A stretch of 64,000 nucleotides of DNA from Isoperla grammatica (Eukaryota > Arthropoda > Insecta > Plecoptera > Perlodidae), in assembly GCA_945910005.1 (NCBI GenBank), contig OX246749.1, positions 17,184,136 through 17,248,135 on the forward strand. Direction: 5' to 3'. The notes below the pieces were generated by a model, which was not told where the DNA came from, did no database searches, and worked only from the letters and a program-made list of their open reading frames with translations. Positions within the stretch are counted from its first letter, which is position 1. Every line of letters begins with the position of its first letter. Of the stretch, positions 46,621 to 60,184 are shown one piece after another. The position numbers and the translations under genes were made by a program.

Positions 46621-46950
46621 CGAGTGTCCTCTGATTGGTCGAGCCCAAGTGACGTCATCTGCCAGTGGGTTGTCGCCTTCGTGTGCGAGAAGGAGCTGTG
46701 ACGAGTGTCCTCTGATTGGTCGAGCCCAAGTGACGTCATCTGCCAGTGGGTTGTCGCCTTCGTGTGCGAGAAGGAGCTGTGACGAGTGTCCTCTGATTGG
46801 TCGAGCCCAAGTGACGTCATCTGCCAGTGGGTTGTGCCTTCGTGTGCGAGAAGGAGCTGTGACGAGTGTGCTCTGATTGGTCGAGCCCAAGTGACGTCAC
46901 CTGCCATGTGGGTTGTGCCTTCGTGTGGGAGAAGGCCGCTGCTTCAACTC
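46568..46950 (+). repeat. 81-bp tandem repeat made from the end of lectin B exon 4
   Basis: Five copies start at 46568, 46649, 46730, 46811 and 46891. Each contains the codons for ICQWVVAFVCEKEL, the TGA stop and 28 bp of 3' UTR (GAGTGTCCTCTGATTGGTCG). Only the first copy is joined to the rest of the exon. The duplication junction creates TGACGTCA, a perfect CRE-type palindrome, in copies 2-4. Confidence 0.9.
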
Positions 46951-47792
46951 TACACCGTTCCAAAGACACTCTTATGTATGATTAGTGTTTCTCACGAACC
47001 TTCTTCAAATAGAATTATAACATTTTGATTATGTAGTTAATAATAATTAGTATAAAATTATATTGTGATAAAGCCTACGTCACTGTAAGCTTCTTGTTTT
47101 TTGGCACCCTTTCTTATTGTCAGTTAACATATTTTGTAAGTTAGGAATGAATATTGTAGTAAATTAAAAACGATACTTTTTCATTATAAATTACTGTATA
47201 CTTAGTATAGTCTGCTACACCTATAGTTCCCTTTGTGAGTTAAGATAGGGTATAAGTCTGAGAGTGCCGTGAAAGATTGTGTTCGCAAGCGCAAGTGGTT
47301 AGTTGGCAAAAATGGGTCGTCACAGGAATAACCAGAACTTGATCTACACAGTTCATAATGAATGGGGTTCGGAACATTTCGTTCAAATTGAGACATAGGT
47401 GAATGACAGCCGGTACATGGTTGTCAACTCTTGACATGTTTCTTGCATGGCATTCCTATGACAACCTGTTAAGTCGTCAGATAGCAATTAGAAGGAATAT
47501 AGGGGTTTAAAATATCAATACGATGCCGGCCTCTCTCAGCTCAGAGAGAGAAGCATCACTGCACTATGTGTGTTAGTTCTACTACCGAAGCAACAATGTC
47601 ACATGGCAGCGGTGTTAACGTGACCGTATAGAGGACACGTTATAGCCACGTGACATCGAACCTCGTCCAATCAAGAACCGCAGCAAAGTCTCCATGTTGT
47701 GTCATCAGTCCGCCTGTACCCCCCCCCCCCCACCCTCCCCTCCCCTCGTCCAGGTCCTCCTACATCCGCGCGGGTAAAAGCATGTGATATGT
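46951..47792. other. Intergenic DNA between lectins B and C
   Basis: No gene recognised. Contains a C-rich run at 47720-47735. Short frames are unsupported. Confidence 0.4.
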
Positions 47793-47826
47793 ATAAATAC
47801 CGCGACAGCATCATTTTAACTGTTAA
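47793..47826 (+). promoter_or_regulatory. Possible TATA element upstream of lectin C
   Basis: GTATAAATACCGCG begins at 47792, 560 bp upstream of the lectin C ATG, with TTTTAACTG about 30 bp later. A second TATA-like cluster (TATATAGGTATAAAATCC) lies at 48313-48330, only 22-39 bp from the ATG. Either could serve lectin C; neither has a clear TCAGT initiator. Confidence 0.3.
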
Positions 47827-48351
47827 GCAATGAGTTTTTTAAACTTACATCAAGTGGTAATTTTTCTAGTCAACAAATTTAAAGTTCTTTTAGTTGTAAT
47901 TTGCATCGCACCTCTTTCATGTTGTGCTAATTTTTAGTTGTACTTATTCACGTTATTTCAAAATCAATTTTCTATTTTAAGAGTCTGTTACAGCACGTTA
48001 GAATTTAAGGTTTTCTGCTCTTTTTTTTTAAAAAAAAAAAAAGCTTTTAAAATCAAAATTGTGGGTAGTACCAGATACTATCAAGGTCCGCATAAGATCG
48101 AAAAAATATATATGCAAAAGTAATTACGTTTGGATAAATCGGATAATACCTTAATATCTGTATAATGCAAACGAGTAAATTGTAAATTGTTCGTATATTT
48201 TGTTTCGTTATCCGTGGCCCTTGATAATACCTAGCTGCGGAATCTACCGGCAATTTCCATTTTAGATACGAACAGGGACTTTGCTGCCACAGACTTTGAA
48301 TAGGATCGACATTATATAGGTATAAAATCCAATTTCAACCGAGAGTAAAGT

Positions 48352-50688
<2,337 letters not shown>

Positions 50689-51255
50689 GTATGCAAAAGA
50701 ATTACATTTACATTTTAAATCATACGAGTACGATCCTAGTTCTCTTCTATTACTGACTTAAAATACAATACTGATTACTGATAGAACGGTGAATATCGCG
50801 AATTACGGTAACACAAATATATGTAGGAATTATTTAATTTTACAAAAAAGAAAATATGCAAGAATCGATCGATTTTGAACCAGAAAATGCCATAATTGAA
50901 ACACCGCCGTCCACTGAAAATCGCATTAATCACGGTTTTAATTAAGAAAAACACTAGAAATTTAATTCTAGTATCGTATTTGATTGGTTATTTTTCTATG
51001 TAGATCCAAAATAATATAATGAAGGTCATTTCTTCCTAATTCCCAGAAGACTCTTGAAAATTCTCATTGCCTCCTCCAACACACCTGAATTATAGAGTAT
51101 TCAACCTGTCACAGATAAGGTCACTATGTGCGGGAGTGAACAGTTACAAACATATAAATATATAACGGATAAAACCGTTTAAATGTAACTTTTACTCAAA
51201 AAGACCGAAATGAATTAATCACAAATCGAAATAAAGAGTCAAATATAACAATTTC
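50689..51255. other. Lectin C 3' intron or flank, no feature seen
   Basis: AT-rich, no coding or repeat structure recognised. Confidence 0.35.
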
Positions 51256-51379
51256 CACGGACTTGTACGTTTTACAGGTTATGGATTTCAATCACAATGT
51301 CAGCTTTACGCCTCTACTCTTACAATCACAGTTGGCCCCACCTATTTGAGACGAGGGCAAACGGAACGAACGCAGATCA

Positions 51380-51485
51380 GGAACCACAACAATAAACCCA
51401 TGCGGGATTCGAAACCACGTATCTCTGGGTGATATACGCGCTGAGAATTATACGCTATTCGTATGAGCTACCGCGGACGGCAAAA
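51380..51485 (-). mobile_element. tRNA-like SINE head (minus strand)
   Basis: On the minus strand CGGTAGCTCATACGAATAGC (A-box-like) is followed about 45 nt later by TGGTTTCGAATCCCGCATG (B-box). Body boundaries unclear. Confidence 0.4.
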
Positions 51486-52089
51486 ATCATTATATCGGTG
51501 GGATAGTTATTAATTTGTATGTTTTCTACAAACTTTATACATTTATTCCACAAAATGGTATTCGTCGAAGAAAACAATGATGCACCTCGTTTCAAAATGT
51601 ATTAGGTCTACTTATTGTGTCTCAACCTTCTCTGAGGAATCTCCGATTTATGTAGGTAAAAAATGCTTTAAAATGGTTCACAATCGTCAAAAAGAATATC
51701 AAAATATGTCTTCTACTAGAGAATTCTACTTATAACTTTCTCTATTACACTAAATATTTCCATTTTTCAAATTACCTTATTAAAGGCTGGTCCACACAGA
51801 TTTTTAAGACATACGATTTAAGGTTTAACGCGTAGTCGTAAAGTTGGATCATAGGTAACACGTACTGGCGTTCACACAAAGTTTTATGGTACGTTTACAG
51901 CAGCACTGTTGCAATTGACAGCGTTGTCACATATCAATAATTATCTGTGGCGTTGTCGTTCATTGCCACAGATCAAAACACTTTTTCCCCCAATTACAAA
52001 GTACTACAAATACGTACCGTAATTTCATAAGACCGAGTGAGTACCGGCCAAACCGGCACGTCTGGTCAATATTATGAACTTATTATTAT

Positions 52090-52205
52090 TTATAATGTAC
52101 AAAATAGACCCCGCTAGTGCTGGGAATCGAACCGAGGTCTCCCACACGCGGGCCAGGAACTACGGCCGTTAGGCACCCGGGTTCGCTTCCCGTCTGGACG
52201 TAATA
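52090..52205 (-). mobile_element. tRNA-like SINE head, second family (minus strand)
   Basis: The minus strand reads GTGCCTAACGGCCGTAGTTC, then GGGAGACCTCGGTTCGATTC. The B-box GGTTCGATTCC is clear. A second B-box-like GGGTTCGCTTCCCG is on the + strand at 52179. Confidence 0.35.
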
Positions 52206-52324
52206 AATAATGATATGATAATAAATTGATAATGTAGAATATTTCATTATATACTTTTTATTTATATTCCCTTTATATAAAAGAAAAGTAGCCCCAAGCC
52301 ATAGCGTCCGCAGGATTTTTGCTA

Positions 52325-52365
52325 GTGGGAGGGGGAGGGGGAGGGGGAGGGGGGAGGGGGACTAA
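52325..52365. repeat. (GGGGGA)n purine tract
   Basis: About 40 bp of GGGGGA-type repeats. A G-rich strand of this kind could form a quadruplex. Confidence 0.85.
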
Positions 52366-52439
52366 ATCGATATTTATTATTTCAATATTTTTCAGTACTA
52401 TGGAGTCTGGGAACAAACACTAATCGGGTTATTTAGATG

Positions 52440-52920
52440 CGTAATATATTTGTTTATACATAGGTATGAAAATCATTGAATGTTCACTTCTCGTTAACGA
52501 GCAGGAGTACCAGCTCCAAAAACGCTTCTCAGGTACAACGAATACATTATTTTCAGTATAAAAATTATGAAGTTTGCAACATTGAAGGTAGGTTTGTATG
52601 ATGTAGAATATTTTTTTTTAATATTTGTGAACAGAAAACTGGCAATGTTCGCGTCTCCAATCATATTTATGTGGAAATGGAATTTACTATAGTTTTTATT
52701 TGTTTATTTAAAAAGTATGAAGTGTGCAACAATGAGGGTAGGTTATTTAGATTCGCAATTTAGTTGTCTATAATAATGTATGAACATCTCAGAATGTTCA
52801 CTTCTTGTTTACGAGCAGGAGGACGAGCTCCAAAAACGCTTCTCAGGTACAACGAATATATTATTTTTCTGTATAAAAATTATGATGTGTGCAACATTGC
52901 GGGTACGTTTGTATGATGTG
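52440..52920 (+). repeat. Two-copy ~302-bp tandem duplication
   Basis: AGCTCCAAAAACGCTTCTCA plus GGTACAACGAATA occurs near 52511 and 52819. The flanking blocks GAATGTTCACTTCT, TATAAAAATTATGA and TGTGCAACAATGAGGGTAGG are also shared. The CAGCTCC...AACGCTTCTCAGG core resembles the start of lectin C exon 3. Confidence 0.65.
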
Positions 52921-53471
52921 CAATAAACCTTAAAATGTTATTTGAATACTTTTTTTAAATAACTGTTGTTTTCTAACGCACGGAAGTACATTCAAATGGT
53001 AATATTACTATTGAAAACCAGACAGTCACCTGACTGGTCTAGACTGGCATCTATTACTGCAGGCCTATCGTGAATAGCAGAATGTTCGAGAACGTGAGAA
53101 GATGAAGTGTGAACCGCGGCGTTGTGCTGCTTACTTGAATTGCCGCCGAGTGTCAGGGCGGAGTCGCGGTGGCGCGCTCTGCCTCGAGCTTTGCGTGAAC
53201 AAGCCCATTGCAGCGGACTACTTGATCGACCACAGCGTTAACTCGATCATGTTCGCGAATGCAAAACTAGATGGATAGGATCGGCGCCCTTATCTATCGA
53301 TGACTCCTCCCTCCCCCAGAAGTGAATACTCTACATTAAAAGTTAAAACCAAATTAAACCCTGTGTTAAAACTTTGATTAATAACGCAAATTTTGTCTTG
53401 AAGAAGGAAGTAAAAACAAAAATTACTTTTTGTCTTCACTTTGACGCCCCGTGCGGTAAACTAGGAAAACG

Positions 53472-56170
53472 CTCTGTTTGACGCGTTGATAAGCAAGCGC
53501 GTCAATATCTACGAACTTTCTGACGAAGAGATTTCAATGCTAATACAAACAACAATTAACAACAATTCAAGAATGCGCATTGCAAAAATGTTTCTAATTT
53601 CCATAGCTATTATACTTCCCGACATTGTTGGATGCAGTGCAATGTGCATTGCTAAGAATTTTCGCTGTCATGTTTTCGCCGCGGTCCGCCACCGTTACTA
53701 ACAGTTATTGACAGCAATAGAGATGTAATTTCTGCCTCTAATATGTATCAAATAGCGTTTACATTAGTATATTCGTGACCGGACAAAAATTTACTATAAG
53801 ATAGCCACCTCACATTTTGCTGTTACTGTGTTTCAGAAATATATTTTCGAGTAACTTTTGTGTAACTTTGCCAATATTTATCAGATCGCCATAACATGAA
53901 CATATTCGTGACCGGAAAAATCTGTAACAAAATCTGGCTATCTCACATTTTGCCGCCATTTTGTTTCAGAAAAATATTTTGCAGTAACTATGGTGTAACT
54001 TTGTAACTTTTCGAACGATTTTGCCTCAAAACTATACACCCTCAATCCACATCGAGGCTTGTGGATGGTCCAAATTTCAAGTTGATCGGACTTTCCGTTC
54101 GACCGCTATCGACGGACATAAAAAAAAAAAAAAAACAAAACAAACAAACAAACAAACAAACAAACAAACAAACAAAAAAAAACAGAATGAAGTGCCATAA
54201 GAGTCAAGTGGAAACGCTCGCTTCGCTCGCTTAACAAGCTGAGATTTGGGCCCTTATGTTGCATTAAGGCCTTAAATGTATTGGAAATAGTACTAGACCA
54301 ACCCTGAGTGTTGTCTACACGGCCACCTGTGTGCTGCACGAGGCTAGATGATTGTATGTCTCATTGTTGCTATATCATGCTTCAGGTCCTCCCAGCGCAC
54401 CAACCCTGAGTGTTGTCTACACGGCCACCTGTGAGCTCTGTTTGACGCGTTGATAAGCGAGCGCGTCAATATCTACGAACTTTCTGACGAAGAGATTTCA
54501 ATGCTAGTACAAACAACAATAACAACAATTCAAGAATGCGCATTGCAAAAATGTTTCTAATTAGTAATTTCCATAGCTATTATACTTCCCGACATTGTTG
54601 GATGCAGTGCAATGTGCGTTGCTAAGAATTTTCGCTGTCATGTTTTCGCCGCGGTCCGCAACCGTTACTAACAGTTATTGACAGCAATAGAGATGTAATT
54701 TCTGCCTCTAATATGTATCAAATAGCGTTTACATTAGTATATTCGTGACCGGACAAAAATTTACTATAAGATAGCCACCTCACATTTTGCTGTTACTGTG
54801 TTTCAGAAATATATTTTCGAGTAACTTTTGTGTAACTTTGCCAATATTTATCAGATCGCCATAACATGAACATATTCGTGACCGGAAAAATCTGTAACAA
54901 AATCTGGCTATCTCACATTTTGCCGCCATTTTGTTTCAGAAAAATATTTTGCAGTAACTATGGTGTAACTTTGTAACTTTTCGAACGATTTTGCCTCAAA
55001 ACTATACACCTTCAATCCACATCGAGGCTTGTGGATGGTCCAAATTTCAAGTTGATCGGACTTTCCGTTCGACCGCTATCGACGGACATATAAAAAAAAA
55101 AAAAAAACAAACAAACAAACAAACAAACAAACAAAAAAAAAAAAAAAAAAAACAGAATGAAGTGCCATAAGAGTCAAGTGGAAACGCTCGCTTCGCTTGC
55201 TTAACAAGCTGAGATTTGGGCCCTTATGTTGCATTAAGGCCTTAAATGTATTGGAAATAGTACTAGACCAACCCTGAGTGTTGTCTACACGGCCACCTGT
55301 GTGCTGCACGAGGCTAGATGATTGTATGTCTCATTGTTGCTTTATCATGCTTCAGGTCCTCCCAGCGCACCAACCCTGAGTGTTGTCTACACGGCCACCT
55401 GTGAGCTCTGTTTGACGCGTTGATAAGCGAGCGCGTCAATATCTACGAACTTTCTGACGAAGAGATTTCAATGCTAGTACAAACAACAATAACAACAATT
55501 CAAGAATGCGCATTGCAAAAATGTTTCTAATTAGTAATTTCCATAGCTATTATACTTCCCGACATTGTTGGATGCAGTGCAATGTGCGTTGCTAAGAATT
55601 TTCGCTGTCATGTTTTCGCCGCGGTCCGCCACCGTTACTAACAGTTATTGACAGCAATAGAGATGTAATTTCTGCCTCTAATATGTATCAAATAGCGTTT
55701 ACATTAGTATATTCGTGACCGGACAAAAATTTACTATAAGATAGCCACCTCACATTTTGCTGTTACTGTGTTTCAGAAATATATTTTCGAGTAACTTTTG
55801 TGTAACTTTGCCAATATTTATCAGATCGCCATAACATGAACATATTCGTGACCGGAAAAATCTGTAACAAAATCTGGCTATCTCACATTTTGCCGCCATT
55901 TTGTTTCAGAAAAATATTTTGCAGTAACTATGGTGTAACTTTGTAACTTTTCGAACGATTTTGCCTCAAAACTATACACCTTCAATCCACATCGAGGCTT
56001 GTGGATGGTCCAAATTTCAAGTTGATCGGACTTTCCGTTCGACCGCTATCGACGGACATAAAAAAAAAAAACAAACAAACAAACAAACAAACAAACAAAC
56101 AAACAAACAAACAAAAACAGAATGAAGTGCCATAAGAGTCAAGTGGAAACGCTCGCTTCGCTCGCTTAAC
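53472..56170. repeat. ~967-bp tandem repeat, 2.8 copies
   Basis: Copies start with CTCTGTTTGACGCGTTGATA at 53472, 54436 and 55406. Each contains TATTCGTGACCGGA twice, the block GGTCCAAATTTCAAGTTGAT and an A-rich (CAAA)n tract (54120, 55092, 56060). Copy 3 breaks off after about 760 bp. Copies appear about 98-99 % identical. Copy 1 begins with an open stretch reading ISKRVNIYELSDEEISMLIQ; copies 2 and 3 have a 1-nt shift just after it, and no gene is called. Confidence 0.9.
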
Positions 56171-56600
56171 AACAATCAATGAAACAACCTTCTCTAAGTA
56201 AACAACCACAACAACCACCTCCAATATGGCGGCGTTTGACGTAGCATCATATCTCCAGCTGAGCGATCTACGTCAGTCGTCAGTGTAGTAGATCAGTGGT
56301 GCCCACACTGCACAGTGATCAGCTGATCTTTGTGTGGTGGGATCAAGGGGATGGGCTTTTGATTGGGCCTAATTTAATTGACCAACGGACCAACGTCTCG
56401 TTGAAATTGATAAAACAAAAACTTCATGGTGTGATGGTAATTATGTCACAGCTCGTTTTTTGCTTCTGATAAGAACACGTGTATGAACCATGCTTAACGC
56501 AGGCATATGATTCATTTTTCTTTCTTTGTCTCTGAATTCTTTAGCTGAACATACGTGGGGGGACTGGTGTGGAAATGGTTCTCTGGTTTATAATTCCAAG
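56171..56600. other. Unassigned sequence 3' of the 967-bp repeats
   Basis: Moderate composition. One acceptor-to-donor interval at 56545-56607 is possible but unsupported. No gene called. Confidence 0.3.
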
Positions 56601-56619
56601 ACGATTCAGGTAGGTGTCT

Positions 56620-57020
56620 ATGATTCCTAGGGCCTAGGCCCCTAGCTCTGTTATATTTCCCTATGGCCAGGCCCCTAGCTAGGGCCTAGGCCTAGGCTAA
56701 CAGCGCCTGCCTAGACCTAGGCCTAAGCCATGCCTAAGCTTTCTGAATGACGTGAGGCGGGGCCTAGGCCCTAGGCCTAGAACCAGTGCAATTTTGACGT
56801 AAACAGGAAATCAAGACTTCTTTAGTCTAGGCCTGACGTTAGGCCCTAGCCTAGCCTATATTAGGCCTAGGCCTACCCATTATGTTTTGCGTAAACCTGG
56901 GCCTAGGCCTCGTTTAGGTCTAGAGTCTAGACTAGGCCTGCATAACAGGAGTGAGAATGTGATTGAGTTGAAAACAAATTAAACCCCGCAACTTCTGTGT
57001 AGGCCTAGACTTGGGCCTTT
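56620..57020. repeat. AGGCCTAGGCCT-rich palindromic tract
   Basis: The hexamers AGGCCT and CCTAGG, both palindromes, occur dozens of times in 400 bp, often overlapping as GGGCCTAGGCC. Not a strict tandem repeat; it behaves like a low-complexity, self-complementary tract. Confidence 0.7.
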
Positions 57021-58700
57021 TTCCGATTACGTTCACTATCCAAATAGGTCTTGCTCCATCAGTAGCGTTCTCTCTGCTCCTAGAAATCCTGCGTCTAGTT
57101 AAAATTCAATCTGCCCACTCACTGCACACATTTCATTTCTTAGCTGTAAACCACAATACAAGATTGTATGTACATTGTCAAGGTGGGTTAAATATTAGGC
57201 CTACATCATAAGGTCGTAGGCCCATAGGCCTAGAAGTCATTGTATGGCTCATAGCTTGGTTCCTTGACCGGTGAACTCGGCTACATCATAATATTGCTCC
57301 GTTTTCAGAAACATGGTTATTTTGCGTTTGAATGTTCGTTTATCTGGGGAGTCTTTGATCTCGTCCGGAAGCTCGTGCCCCTGCCCGCAGTGCATCTTCC
57401 AGTGGAATAGTGTATAGTTAACAAAACAAGACGTTCACAAACAAGATGTTCATGCAATGCTAAAGGAATTTTAAAGGATAACAAAGCGATTTTACTCAAG
57501 TTCCACCAACTTTGTTAATAATTCCCAAAGTAATACAAAATTTTGTTTGCAAACAAAAGTACAGCGCCTCCACCAAACAATTGTCACCAATCTAACGTGG
57601 GTCTAGAACCCTGGATTACGGGTTAGGACTAACTGGGGCGTAACTCCCTTGTTCCAATGAAGCTGTACACCCGGGATCGTTGCTGTGTCTGAGTAAGACA
57701 GTGAAACTAGGAACTCTCAAATCCTGGGTTCAAACAATGCGGAACCGTATTTATTAAGTTAAAAACGTACATTCTACCGTGGCAAAGACGTGGCATACCG
57801 ATCAGGGTCTACGTAGTCCGCAAGGCCTCTAATTCTAAATACCACGACCTCCACGGCTCACCGGCCGTTCCGTGTGCCTCCTCCGTACAGTGTTCATTCA
57901 CCCATGCGGGCAGCCGTCTTTCTTGGCTCCTACGACCGTGATATTCCGAGCCAGATCACTTTCATCCCACTAGACAGTCTCAAGTCACCCTCCGTGCCTG
58001 CTGCTCATCTCACTAATCAGTAATCACCAACCAATTTTCACGGTTCGACCCCCCCCCCCCCCCCCCCCCCCCACTCGTACCATAATCTCCAAGAGTGGGA
58101 CCCAGACCAAACTCGCTTCTATCGAACCCGGGACCCCTCCCTACTTCGTGACTCGGCACGTTTGGGTCTGTCGGCTCAGCACGGTTGCCACACTCCATGC
58201 CCCAGATTCACGGTGATAATAACAATAGGCAACGAGTGTTAGTACATACAGCGCTATTTGTGGCCAAATTAGCAACTTGATGAAAGATTGCGTTCCACGG
58301 TTGGAAATAGTGCCAAATATTACTGTGAAATATCTTTTTTTTTTTTGTTGTTTTTTTTTGTTGTGTTTTAATTTTGTTTTGTTGCGTTTGTTTTTTATTA
58401 TCTTGTTTTGTTTGAGTTTGTTGTGTGTTATTTGTTGTTTGTAAGTTTAAAACGTGTCCTGATTTAAATGGCGCCTTGCCTTTTAAGATAGACTGATGGG
58501 ATTCATAATCTGGCCAACATTTTTGAAAGCTGTATTAAATTTAATAATTTTCACAATTTTGCCATTATCGACGTAGGAAGAACGACGCTGCTTCATCGTT
58601 AAGTTGCGTGACATTGCCACTTGAGCGCTTCATTAGTTTGAATCACTAGCGCCCTCAGTGGCCAAGCTCGGTGCTTATAATAGCCTAATATTTTATGACT
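57021..58700. other. Unassigned sequence, possible repeat remnant at 57.6-58.2 kb
   Basis: 57.6-58.2 kb is GC-richer than its surroundings and has a C-run of about 22 at 58050-58072, suggesting a decayed transposable element, but no ends or protein motifs were identified. 58.33-58.45 kb is T/G-rich low complexity. Confidence 0.3.
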
Positions 58701-59140
58701 TAGGTGGGTCGTTGGTCCAGTGGTTAGCATCCCTGCTTCCAATGCACAAGGTCCTTGGTTCAAATCCCGCTTCAGTCAAAAGTTTTTTAACTTCTAATAT
58801 GGATTCAATTCCATCACTTCTTGGCTTAGGAATAAGTAAACGGTGACTTTGGAGCTGTCTTAGCAATGAAGCACTCAATAAATTCAAAGTTGTTCTGACT
58901 CGGCCTTGTTGATTCTGGCATTTGTCCGCAGGTGTTCGCACTGTCCAATCACTGATTCATATGTTTTGAAATATTGATCTTTGATTGGTTATCGACTTAT
59001 CGCTCACTCGTCGATGGTGTTCGAAGCCTACAGGGTTGGTTTAGTCACTTTAAATTAAAGTCCCCCACTGCAAATCAGTTGTGTTACTGAGTGGGTAGAC
59101 TCTAAATGTGAATTTATTTATTTATTTTTATTTATTATGG
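58701..59140 (+). mobile_element. tRNA-Gly-derived SINE, copy B
   Basis: Same structure as the SINE at 45860: GGTCCAGTGGTTAGCAT, GCTTCCAATGC, GGTTCAAATCCC, then the shared body and an (ATTT)n-like tail. Slightly diverged from copy A (CTTGGCTTAGG for CTTGTCTTAGG). Confidence 0.8.
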
Positions 59141-59197
59141 TCGCCACTTTTTGTTACCCTCGCTGACTTCAACTCCGACAATTTCTAGCTTTAAACG

Positions 59198-60184
59198 ATG
59201 AAAACACATTTCTCGTGTCTGATTTGTTCTTGGTTTATTGTCCTAGCTTGCTGCAACCTAGGAAAGTCACCAGGTATTTCTCGTCGTTCTACGGAAATTC
59301 CACGCACTGCTCGCAAGCCCATCATGCACCAAAGTTCACCCATCACCATGGCCACTTCAAGCAACAAGTCCACACTCCAAAGAGACACAACAGCACAGGT
59401 AGGTCGTAGGTCACCCATCACCATGGCCACTTCAAGCAACAAGTCCACACTCCAAAGAGACACAACAGCACAGGTAGGTCATAGGTCACCCATCACCATG
59501 GCCACTTCAAGCAACAAGTCCACACTCCAAAGAGACACAACAGCACAGGTAGGTCGTAGGTCACCCATCACCATGGCCACTTCAAGCAACAAGTCCACAC
59601 TCCAAAGAGACACAACAGCACAGGTAGGTCATAGGTCACCCATCACCATGGCCACTTCAAGCAACAAGTCCACACTCCAAAGAGACACAACAGCACAGGT
59701 AGGTCATAGGTCACCCATCACCATGGCCACTTCAAGCAACAAGTCCACACTCCAAAGAGACACAACAGCACAGGTAGGTCGTAGGTCACCCATCACCATG
59801 GCCACTTCAAGCAACAAGTCCACACTCCAAAGAGACACAACAGCACAGGTAGGTCATAGGTCACCCATCACCATGGCCACTTCAAGCAACAAGTCCACAC
59901 TCCAAAGAGACACAACAGCACAGGTAGGTCATAGGTCACCCATCACCATGGCCACTTCAAGCAACAAGTCCACACTCCAAAGAGACACAACAGCACAGGT
60001 AGGTCGTAGGTCACCCATCACCATGGCCACTTCAAGCAACAAGTCCACACTCCAAAGAGACACAACAGCACAGGTAGGTCGTAGGTCACCCATCACCATG
60101 GCCACTTCAAGCAACAAGTCCACACTCCAAAGAGACACAACAGCACAGGTAGGTCGTAGGTCACCCATCACCATGGCCACTTGA
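59198..60184 (+). CDS. Possible secreted repeat protein, or exon 1 of a further gene running into a 75-bp array
   Basis: ATG at 59198 opens MKTHFSCLICSWFIVLACC, a plausible signal peptide, then a unique stretch with SRRSTEIPRTARKP. After about 45 residues the frame enters 25-residue repeats SPITMATSSNKSTLQRDTTAQ + VGRR or VGHR, about 11 copies, until TGA at 60182-60184 (ACT TGA in place of ACT TCA). The repeats are Ser/Thr-rich and mucin-like. Alternatively every unit ends GCACAG/GTAGGT, a strong splice-donor consensus. Exon 1 would then end at the first of these (near 59397), and the array would be an amplified exon-intron border as in lectin B. The STLQ...TAQ/V context recalls the exon-1 end of lectins B and C only weakly. 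Expression data would decide. Confidence 0.4.
   Translation: MKTHFSCLICSWFIVLACCNLGKSPGISRRSTEIPRTARKPIMHQSSPITMATSSNKSTLQRDTTAQVGRRSPITMATSSNKSTLQRDTTAQVGHRSPITMATSSNKSTLQRDTTAQVGRRSPITMATSSNKSTLQRDTTAQVGHRSPITMATSSNKSTLQRDTTAQVGHRSPITMATSSNKSTLQRDTTAQVGRRSPITMATSSNKSTLQRDTTAQVGHRSPITMATSSNKSTLQRDTTAQVGHRSPITMATSSNKSTLQRDTTAQVGRRSPITMATSSNKSTLQRDTTAQVGRRSPITMATSSNKSTLQRDTTAQVGRRSPITMAT

Noticed and set aside
56545..56607. Possible exon between TTCTTTAG and GTAGGTGT reading HTWGDWCGNGSLVYNSKTIQ
   Set aside because: Splice signals are plausible and the peptide has W and C residues, but it does not match the lectin last exon or any domain I recognise, and no neighbouring exon supports it.
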